Assembly: GCA_020466095.1 (NCBI GenBank)
Contig: CM035806.1
Location: 38,110,683-38,174,682 of the forward strand
Length of the DNA stretch: 64,000 bases
Source of the DNA: Chlorops oryzae
Lineage: Eukaryota; Arthropoda; Insecta; Diptera; Chloropidae
Direction of reading: 5' to 3'
Shown: one piece after another, positions 56,064 through 64,000 of the stretch
Position numbering within the stretch: the stretch's first letter is position 1
Layout: each line of letters opens with the position of its first letter
Notes under the pieces: generated by a model
Database searches by the model: none
What the model saw: only the letters and a program-made list of their open reading frames with translations
What the model was told of the DNA's origin: nothing
Made by a program: the position numbers and the translations under genes

Positions 56064-57327
56064 AAAATTTCTAACACGAATACCGGTAAGTAAATGCTTT
56101 GTTCTAGGATGGCTAGGACCTTCCGGAGAATGGTGTTGTTTTTGATGCAGCACATGAAAACAAAAGATCTTACAAAAAATTTCAGTTTACAAAAGAAAAG
56201 TCGAACCTCCCGCAACCCCAACAGTTTATATTGCTTTCCGAAGAGTCTAAAATGTACTAAAAAAAAAAAAAAATGTACTAAAAGCAAAAAAAAAATTAGA
56301 GTCAGATGCTTTGAAACTTCTTAAAGCCCCAGATATCAAATTGATTTAAGCGTTGACATCTTTTTAGCTTTCGCTGTTTTTGAATACTTAATTTTTTCCC
56401 CCTTTTAGCTGGCTTTCAATGGAACTTATACATAATACCTAATGTTTAAAAAAGTTCTTAAAGTTACAAAATGTAATTATTTTCGGTCAAAACCGAGTTT
56501 ACATAACTTCGTTGCCATAACCACAATTAATTAATTCGTATTAAAAATACATTTTGAACCACTGTGCGACGTCTACATTCTATTTTCTCTAAAAATTTCC
56601 CAATTATTCAATCGCTTTAATGTTTATCCCGTGATGCGAGAGCCGGTGATTTTTGACTTCGCTTCTGCGATTTTCTATTTTTGTAATTATGTATGTACTC
56701 GTATTACCGCTTGGTTTTGGGACGGAAAACAGTGACAGCACAATCGCCGCGACACTTTTTCTTTTCGTTTCTATTGCACCATCCAAAGGCGATATTGCCG
56801 AACGAAAATGCGGCAAACGTTTTTCAAATAAGCGCAAGCACAATGCACAATGTGTGGCTTTAATGGCTTTTTGTGTTAACACAAATTAACGGAATAAGTA
56901 CACGCGTTCCAAAACATGGGGAGGGAGTGTGCATGGGTGAGTATCTATTTTCGCAATTGGGCTGAAAGATTAGGGCCAAGTGGATTTGTTTTTTTGTCAT
57001 TTAGAGCAAGGCTATTCAGAAATTTTCTGAAATTAGTATTTTTTTTTTTGTGGGCTTGACTCACTCCCGCCGCTTACGAATATCGAATTTGGTCAGGGTC
57101 CTACATATAAGTAGGAGCAGGCGCGGTTCCAAGGGCAGTCACATTTGGGCTTTAAGGCATTAATAAACTGGATATCGTGAATATTTTTGCGACTTTGGAT
57201 GGCGTTCGAACCCCCCAAAGACCGGCCCCTTTGTATGCCTGCGATATCTACCTTTGATGAAAGAACTAAAGAAATAGAAAAAACGTAAAATCTATTTAAG
57301 CGCATAGAAGCGTGCCTCGGTTATTAG
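56064..57327. other. Gene-free stretch
   Basis: A moderately G+C-richer region at 56640-56890 contains overlapping frames on both strands (plus 56653-56889, minus 56604-56882). Neither has splice support or a known family. Confidence 0.4.
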
Positions 57328-57329
57328 TA

Positions 57330-57663
57330 CAGTAGAATCCGACCTCGTTTATAGCGACGAACCGTTTTTAACGAGGAAAATGTAATCGCAGCTTTAGTTT
57401 CATATGTTCTAGGGCCTGTCCATTAATTACGTATGGGAGATTTTAACGATTTTTGACCCCAAACGTAATCATATTTAAGCATAAATCAGACTCCGATTTA
57501 TGGGAGCCCCTTCGAACCTCTCGCCCCTTTTATGCTGACGTTATTAATGGACGGCCCCTTACAATGGAAAATTTTTTTTTTTTGCCGTTTTGTGCGTCGT
57601 CCGGTTATTACCTACCACCAAGTTTACCGGTCCCTTGAGTGTCGTTATATCCGGATTCTACTG
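57330..57663. mobile_element. pogo/Tigger-like element (CAGTAGAATCCG ends) with a nested MITE
   Basis: CAGTAGAATCCGACCTCGTT is mirrored by the right end (reverse complement CAGTAGAATCCGGATATAAC). TA flanks both sides (57328-57329 and 57664-57665). The interior is interrupted by the element at 57412-57559. Confidence 0.9.
57412..57559. mobile_element. Nested MITE (GGGCCTGTCCATTAATTACG ends)
   Basis: GGGCCTGTCCATTAATTACG pairs with the right end (reverse complement AGGGGCCGTCCATTAATAAC). TA precedes the left end and follows the right end. Mariner-type ends of this sequence are widespread in insects. Confidence 0.8.
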
Positions 57664-57665
57664 TA

Positions 57666-58676
57666 ATTTATTTCATTCGCTTTGCTCTTGTAGCCGGGAA
57701 AGCACTGTAAATTGAAAAACAAAACAGTCTGTTGGAAATTAGATACGATGCCGAATTAAGAGTTCTCTGAAGAAAAAAAAAACAGTTTTTGTAATTGAAT
57801 TTAATTTGCAATTATTTTGATTGCGATTGCTAGGAATTTTTACGCTGACCACAAACGAGCAACCGGCAGAGTTTATTACAATATAATTTCGATTTTTTTC
57901 ATTTTGCAAAATCGAAGCTGAAAATGAAGAAATCTGCGAGTGATTGCCATAATTATGTAATTCCATCAAAGAAAAGAGATAGAAAAAGAAAAAACCAACG
58001 AATGATGTTGAGTCGCGTCGCGTCGCGTTGTTGCAGACTTTAATTCCAATTGAGGTTTGGTTAAGTGCACTAACGTCTATTACGTTTATTTGAGTGTTTT
58101 TCTTGTTGTTTCTAATGCCAGTGCTACCGCCTTTTAAGGAGCGGACATGCACATACAAAACGCATGAAAGTGATCCAAGCATACGTAATAAGCCATAAAT
58201 CATCTCGTTTGACGGGAATCGGACTCTGACGAAAGATTTTACTCGCCATAGATGTCCAAAAAGGTTTAAAAAAAGGGGGGAAATGGAACAACTTTGTTGT
58301 AAAATGGGGTAAATGCTGAAAAGCGTACAAAAGAGCTTTAGGCCTTTTCCCGCAGTACGCAGTTGGCACTTCAAAGAAATGTTGACAGTGAATTCATCCA
58401 AAATTCTTGAATTCTAGAGTGCCAAAAAAAATGTAGCTCGATGCGAGAGAACGAGACGTCACGCCCACTTTTCCAATTTTTTGAAATTCCATTTAATGCG
58501 CTATGGGCCAGAAGACAGTTTTTTTTTTTTTTTTTTTGCAATAAATCGAAAAAAACAGTTAGACTACTGAAACTTTTCCCATATTCTCACTTCTATGAGT
58601 TAAACTACAAAAATTTTTAGAGCCCCCAAATCCCTCCCCTTGCACACGGGCCTGCTGTGAAAACTTCATTTTGATG
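57666..58676. other. Gene-free stretch with an uncalled long open frame
   Basis: A 220-codon minus-strand open frame spans 57739-58401. It has no domain, no repeat and no good start context, and it is Phe/Ser/Asn-rich with poly-Phe from T-runs. I do not call it a gene. Confidence 0.4.
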
Positions 58677-58678
58677 TA

Positions 58679-60219
58679 GAGCTGGAGAAACAATCGATAG
58701 CACTATCGATACTATCGATGGTTTCAAATGATCGAAAACATCGATGGTTTTTGAAGACTATCGATAGTTTTGATTCATGGACATTTAGCATTAGAAAGGT
58801 GGTGCTGGCGGTGGCAGAGGGCTGTCTTCTTTTTGAAATGGAAAGATTCCTAAATGTATGCCATTATTTAGATCAGGCCGAGAGCCGCTCGAAAATTTAT
58901 CTTTCGATTATCAAAATTATCGATTGTCAAAATTATCGATTGTCAAAATTTTGTGAACAAAGCCAAAATTGTGAAATATCGATTTTTTAGTGTTTTGGCA
59001 AAAAAATCATAGCTCCGTAAATTTTCCACCGATTGTAGCCAAACAGGGCTTATTTTTTAGAAGAAATACTTAACTATACGTAAAAAATTTGAAAATGGGT
59101 TTGCCACTTCGATTTCTATTTTTTAAGATTTTTATATGAAAAATTTACCCTGATTTTTTAGAAAAAAACACAATTTTCTTGTATAATTGCACCTCTAGCA
59201 GTAAAACTACTCATGCAAATCAAAAACTTTGTTTGTAAAAGTTGTAGGGAGCTTAATTATCTATAATTAAAAAAAATATATTAAAATCGGTAGATCGGGG
59301 CCCGAGATATGCTTGAAATAGCAAGTGCACCTACGAAATGCACTGAAAAAAATTTCAAAAATTTTTTTCTCAAAAACTCTTCCATAGAAAAATTAAAAAA
59401 AAAATTTTTCTTGCTTAGGAGGCCGAGATCTAACATACAAGAAAATTTTACAAATATTCATTTGGTTTTTTTTGTCTGACAGTGTAATTAAAACTACCGA
59501 TGATGATGGTGATGATGATGGTGTTTATGTTGTTAATGGTGATGATGGTGATGATGACGGTGATGATGACGGTGGTGATGACGGTGATGATGACGGTGGT
59601 GATGACGGTGATGATGACGGTCATGGTGATGATGCTTATAGCTTACACAACTTCTTGCTACACCACGTCGTTAATAATCTTCAGAAATTCTGCGAGTCTT
59701 AAGTGTCCCATTTTACAAACCAAATGAGAATTATAGGCGTCATGCTAAATTCTTATTCTATGCACTGATGCCAGATGATGCCGGTTTACAAAGGATTTTT
59801 ACTGATCACTTTCGTAAAGAAAACAGAAATAAAGGGATATTTTTCAATATTCAAGGGAAAAGAGTCACCGAAATACTGCCTAACTAGTATCAGTGCTGGT
59901 TACAAAGTATGGAAAATTGAGTAAGAAAGTGGTTTTAAAATTCGGCTTCTGAGGAGGGATACTTAAGCACAGTATTTTGTTAAATTATTATATGTATGTA
60001 GGATCATCACAAATTTTTTAAATTTAAGACTTTCAAATGATTGATATTTAAATGTTAAACAGCTCAAACATGGTTGATTGAAATCACTAACAATTTTCCA
60101 ATTAAATAAGTTTAAATTTTAAAATATATCTTCCGATAGTATTATCGATACTATCGATATTTCAGACTATCGAATATCGAGACTATCGATGGTCGCAACT
60201 ATCGATAGTACTCCAGCTC
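58679..60219. repeat. ATCGAT-rich interspersed family, copy 3 (both ends intact)
   Basis: The left end GAGCTGGAGAAACAATCGATAG and the right end CTATCGATAGTACTCCAGCTC are inverted repeats. Both are bounded by TA (58677-58678 and 60220-60221). ATCGAT words cluster at both ends. Inside are the AGGTGGTGCTGGCGGTGG block, a GATGATGGT array (59498-59633), the AATTATAGGCGTCATGC block and AGCTCAAACATGG. About 500 bp at 58965-59480 has no counterpart in copies 1 and 2 and is probably an insertion. Confidence 0.88.
59498..59633. repeat. GATGATGGT/GATGATGAC minisatellite, array 2
   Basis: About 135 bp of 9- and 12-bp units. Followed, like array 1, by GATGCTTATAGCTTACACAA, so the two arrays occupy homologous positions. 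Confidence 0.93.
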
Positions 60220-60685
60220 TATTTTGAAGCTTAGTTCATTTAGAAAATATGCAAAATTCTTATTTTAAATTAGTTAGTTCACAAACAACGATGAAAATAA
60301 ATCAACTGATTCGCAGCGAAACTGCAAGAAGCTTCAACGATTTACTTTGACAGCATGTCAAATGGACAGGGTTTTTGCCACAACAAAAATAAATGATGCT
60401 CCAAGTACGCCCTTTTTATGCGTAAAAATTTTGTTCACCATTTTTGTCATAAAAAAATTGACTTATTGCCAAAAAAATAGCTCTTCTGGCCAAACCAACA
60501 AATTTGATTTGAACTTTTAATCTTTAATCGTAGCTTTCATAACAGTTAATCAACAAAACATATGCAAAAATGTAAAAAAAAAAAATAAAAAAGCTCATCT
60601 GGGTTTTTTGGGTTAAATAGCAGAGATGCATATCAATTATGTTTAGCACAATGAACATGAAGATTTTCAACAAAAGCAATGAAGG

Positions 60686-60688
<3 letters not shown>

Positions 60689-60745
<57 letters not shown>
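60689..60745. repeat. (GA)n microsatellite
   Basis: Pure GA tract of about 57 bp. Confidence 0.95.
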
Positions 60746-60746
<1 letters not shown>

Positions 60747-61168
60747 AAAAAGAAGAAAAAATCAGTGTCACAAATATTCATTCACAGACATTTTCTTCTT
60801 ATTGACACTTAACATAACGTAACGTAACGTTGAGCAATAGACATTCAGGCATTAGGGCCATTGAAGCACTTAACTTCAATGATGAAGAAAACAACTTGCA
60901 AAAAGAAAGTACAACGAATATGTATGTATGTATGCCGACATGCACGTCTATGCACATGGACCCCAGTAAGAACAGTCATCTTGACACAACGAAATATCGC
61001 ATGACATTTCGTAGAACATTTAGCTCGCAGCAATTTGGTACTGGCTATCGGCCAGAATTAGTAAAAGGGGTTAAATGTTTTAAAAACATTTTTAAGAACT
61101 GCTATTTTATCCTAATGGATGAAGTTTTTTGGATCATCAATTACTTCAGTTATTTTCTTCCGGATTCC

Positions 61169-61199
61169 AGTTTGGGTCTAGTTCCAAACTGGTCCAAAA
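61169..61199. repeat. 31-bp dispersed palindromic word, copy 2
   Basis: Identical to 6406-6436, in the same orientation. Confidence 0.7.
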
Positions 61200-62428
61200 A
61201 CGACTAGCTTTAATCCGTTTTTGAAGAAATGTTTGCGCCAAAATTCTAAGAATTTTTCACTTATTTTATATGCAATAAATTTTCATCGAAATCGGACGCC
61301 ATGAATTTTCCGAATTTTTTGGGTTTACGGTCCAAAACTCTCTAAACTTCCACTTTTACGGCCGCATCCACCCCCACCCCCCTACCCCCCTAAAATTTTG
61401 TTTGGTTAATGTCTCATAATTGTTCAATATACAACTGTGGCCAATATAAGCACTACCAAAGTACTCTTTCTCTCGCTACGCCCCTGCAGGTCACTGATGA
61501 TTTTGTCCTGCGGGAGATATTTGCCTGCTGGGGCTTTTGAAATTCGTCTTTTAACGTATGTTTATTTACATGTATGGTTGTTTATACATATTTATGGAAG
61601 TAGCATATGCAGTTTGACCTAAGGAGGAAGTTTGTCAGATAGAAACTCTCAAACAGCTAGAACAGCAACAGTTCATCCATACACACATGCGTACTACGTA
61701 CAAACAAACATTCGAATTTATGTTAAAAAAAGCACTTGACTATTGTGAGACTTTAAATGAATAAAAAAAGGGATGAAAAAGGGAGAGGAAAAAGCTTCTA
61801 AAGCGTGCACGGTAGACCGCTTCACTTTTGCAACTTTTTTCGAAATGTTAATGGGAACATTTTTTTCTAAATCTGTTAAAAAAGCAAAAATTTTGGTACA
61901 TGAAACTTTTATAGTTTCGAAGGTTTAGACCTCGCGCAAAATCTGTAAAGCTTTTTGCCTAAAAAAAAGCTGATTTTGGAAAATGAGAAAAAACATTGCA
62001 TTACTAATTTTATAATAACTCTTGACTCGTTTGTCCGATTTATGTTTAGTCTGAATTATTTTAAAGGCAATTAAAATTATCAGATTCCTTCTTTGGGTAT
62101 ACATAGAAACATTTTGATAAGAATTTTAGATTCTACAAACTTTCAAAGTTCATTTATCATAAGATTTGAACAAAAAATTTAGCTACATTAAGGGCCGGTA
62201 TTTTAAAGTCTGGTTAAATCTCTGGTTTGGTTACCAGAGATTTTTTCTAACCAGTGTTTATGAATCAAAGGTAAAGGAATTGTCTATTTTCAACATTTTT
62301 CGGGTTTGGTTAACAAACCGTAGGTTAAGCAAGACGTCCAACATTTTTCAAGTCTATCTGTCAAATTAACCAACGAAATTAAATAAAAATATTTCATAAT
62401 TCAAAATTCATAAAGTTGTTCAAAAACA

Positions 62429-62710
62429 ATTTGATTTTCACTATTTGGAATTGAGTATTTCGCAGCTAGATATAATACCCTCTAACGGTTAAACTTTGAC
62501 CATGACCACCATTCGCGAAAATTTTGTGCTTAATAATAATTTCGAGTTTGAGAAACTAAATCGAAGTACAGATAAGGTATAACTATTTAGATATCCAAGC
62601 GAGAACAATGAAAACCACAGGAATTTTTGTTGGGGTAATGTTTTAATATAATTTAAGCTGAGGAAAAGGTACCTATGTGTGCAATCGGCTAAGCCGATGT
62701 GAACTTCTGT
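62429..62710 (+). mobile_element. 3' fragment of the 27709-28584 mini-me/Helitron-like family
   Basis: TTTGATTTTCACTATTTGGA, TGACCATGACCACCATTCGC, GAGGAAAAGGTA and the palindrome ATCGGCTAAGCCGAT follow 28305-28575 in order. It ends at CTTCTGTAC, exactly where the Harbinger transposase frame is cut. Confidence 0.85.
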
Positions 62711-62904
62711 ACATAGTTCGATCGTATTGATTCTAATATTTTTGCAACCGTTTCTTTCCGCAACCTAAAACGCATGAAAAAGTCAATATCATTCCATTTG
62801 TTGAAATTTTCCAACCTTTCATACATATTGTATTGCCTGCGCTCAGGAGTCAATAGCTGCTGGCCTTCACTGTCGCTAACGTCACTCTCCTCGGTATCCC
62901 ACAA
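62708..62904 (-). pseudogene. Harbinger transposase N-terminal fragment, interrupted
   Basis: On the minus strand the frame reads WDTEESDVSDSEGQQLLTPE, RRQYNMYERLENFNKWNDID and FFMRFRLRKETVAKILESI. The last part matches the start of HARBI1-like nucleases, where 'FRxRFRLSKETxxxLL' precedes the DDE domain. The frame then enters the inserted mini-me fragment and stops (residues VQKFTSA are not transposase). The DDE catalytic domain is missing. No start ATG is visible before the acidic stretch. The family is assigned from motif memory. Confidence 0.7.
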
Positions 62905-63573
62905 ATCCCAAACACAATTTCCACGTGAACTTATTTAGTGAGTGGATAATTATTTCATTATAACAAGCATTTTTATTTGAAAATGAACTTACTCCATCCC
63001 GCTGAATAAGGTTATTTCGTGAAAATTGTGAAAAATATATGTTGTAACCGAATGTCGAAACTCAAAACTTTTGAATCAAAAGAAAAAATTTACTAAAACC
63101 CCTGGTTAAATGCGCTTAACCGACAAAATTCGGCCGGTTAATAATTTCCTTGGTTAGTTTACCAAACCAACCGTTTCTAACCTAACCAGAGTTCAAAAGA
63201 CTCAATCTATGGTTAACACTGGAAATAACCAAGGGTTATTATTAACCAGGCTTTAAATAATCAGCCCTGAGTCAATTAAAAAATCTTTTAAAAAATTTAG
63301 ATCACTTTTTAGTTTATCTTTGAATGCAGATTAATGAACAATTTCATGAGGAGGATTTTATTATAAAATTAGTAATGCAATGTTTTTTCTCATTTTTTAA
63401 AATCAGCTTTTTTTTAGGCTAAAAGCTTTACCGATTTTGCGCGAGGTCTAAACCTTCGAAACTATAAAAGTTTTATATACGAAAATTTTTGTCTTTTTTA
63501 ATAGATTTAGAAGAAAAATGTTCCCATTAACATTTCGAAAAAAGTTAAAAAAGTGAAACGGTCTAGTGCACGG

Positions 63574-64000
63574 CTTTATCAACGTCCGATTCATGGCTTT
63601 AGGTCAGTTATTTTCCTCAACAAAATAAAGCAAAAAAGCACCAAAAAAAAATGGCTAAACAGCAACAACAACAAGAAATGGTCATTAAAAGTCCGAAAGA
63701 TATTCTTCGTGTAATAAATAATTAAATACTGTTAAGTCCAGCTCATGGTTCATCGACTGCTGTGGTTTCTTCTCGGATATCATTTTTAGTTTTATTTATT
63801 TTTATTTTTTCCTTTGGTTGTTTCTATTTAAATTTTTGTTACAGTAGTTTTCTTTAGCCTTTTGTAGCTAATTTGCATGTCTGAAGCGTTTCTCTATTAG
63901 CGCGATTTATTATTGTTTATTTATTTTATTTTTTCGATTTTTTTTTTCTCCGTCTTATTTCATCTTTTTCTTAACGCCTCATCTCAGTTAAATGGAGGAG
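63574..64000. other. Gene-free right edge
   Basis: A/T-rich sequence with T-runs; no exon, repeat or element end recognised. Confidence 0.5.

Larger units (their letters stand above)
60222..61804. other. Gene-free stretch with a (GA)n tract
   Basis: Holds (GA)n at 60689-60745, a TAACGTAACGTAACGT run at about 60816-60830 and the second copy of the 31-bp palindromic word at 61169-61199. The 125-codon plus-strand frame at 60830-61207 runs into that repeat and has no family signature. Confidence 0.45.
62192..63267 (-). mobile_element. PIF/Harbinger element nested in 61813-63565
   Basis: GGGCCGGTATTTTAAAGTCT (then GGTTAA) is mirrored by the right end (reverse complement GGGCTGATTATTTAAAGCCT, then GGTTAA). 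Flanking TAA (62189-62191) and TGA (63268-63270) fit the 3-bp TWA duplication of PIF/Harbinger with one change. It keeps part of a transposase (62708-62904, minus). CTGGTTAG/CTAACCAG words are frequent near both ends. Confidence 0.85.
61813..63565. mobile_element. hAT-like element with ~200-bp inverted repeats, hosting nested elements
   Basis: TAGACCGCTTCACTTTTGCA is mirrored at the right end (reverse complement TAGACCGTTTCACTTTTTTA). The inverted homology continues for about 200 bp (61813-62020 against 63360-63565). A perfect 8-bp duplication GTGCACGG flanks it (61805-61812 and 63566-63573). Without the nested Harbinger element the host is about 670 bp. Confidence 0.92.

Noticed and set aside
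57739..58401. Longest open frame in the window (220 codons, minus strand)
   Set aside because: No recognisable domain, poor start context, poly-Phe from T-runs and no splice support; composition is that of translated A/T-rich DNA.
60830..61207. 125-codon plus-strand frame
   Set aside because: It runs into a dispersed repeat at its end, has no domain and no splice sites.

Overview
This window is nuclear DNA of a higher fly (Diptera, Schizophora). A tephritid fruit fly is my best guess, but I could not test the species. The evidence is roughly two-thirds A+T with long T/A runs, many CATATGTATGTA-type palindromes, mini-me elements (a conserved core between (TA)n and (GTCY)n tracts), spliced coding exons with GTAAGT donors, and a very dense load of cut-and-paste DNA transposons. 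There are no operons or bacterial features.

Coding DNA is sparse and all of it is on the minus strand. (1) At 1-630 are the first two coding exons of a gene for a protein with an N-terminal membrane anchor; the gene continues past the left edge. (2) A Rab-effector-type FYVE-like zinc finger is encoded by three exons at 12.97-13.66 kb, and the whole block is repeated at 16.62-17.31 kb by a 3.63 kb tandem duplication (10965-18237). (3) A single-exon 80-residue acidic then Gln/Arg-rich ORF lies at 21599-21841. (4) An internal exon at 39835-39992 encodes a hydrophobic segment. (5) An N-terminal exon at 51414-51853 ends in a charged helix. Its splice phase fits the zinc-finger exons, so (5) and (2) may be one gene with an intron of about 34 kb.

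Most of the rest is transposon-derived. Many elements have intact ends and target-site duplications that can be read directly. hAT-like elements with 8-bp duplications (two of the calls are imperfect) lie at 3230, 3905, 5451, 18293, 24052, 24201, 34223, 36302, 38031, 45254, 54518 and 61813. TA-flanked pogo/Tigger- or mariner-like elements lie at 32124, 38996, 55903 and 57330. TTAA-flanked piggyBac-like MITEs lie at 41896 and 52996. A PIF/Harbinger element lies at 62192, and a 1.2 kb long-inverted-repeat element at 43670. mini-me/Helitron-like elements lie at 27709, 29806, 40433 and 47325, and tRNA-derived SINE pieces near 33.6, 34.0, 44.2, 45.2 and 47.2 kb. Nesting reaches three levels at 61.8-63.6 kb.

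Three copies of an ATCGAT-rich interspersed family (22.8, 35.2 and 58.7 kb) carry a tandem array at the same internal place. In one copy it is a CGATTATTGAAACTAT-like repeat; in the other two it is a GATGATGGT minisatellite. Two long hairpins (2119 and 26437), the latter with a clean 31-bp stem, are candidates for small-RNA precursors. No intact autonomous transposase, rRNA, functional tRNA or CRISPR array was seen.
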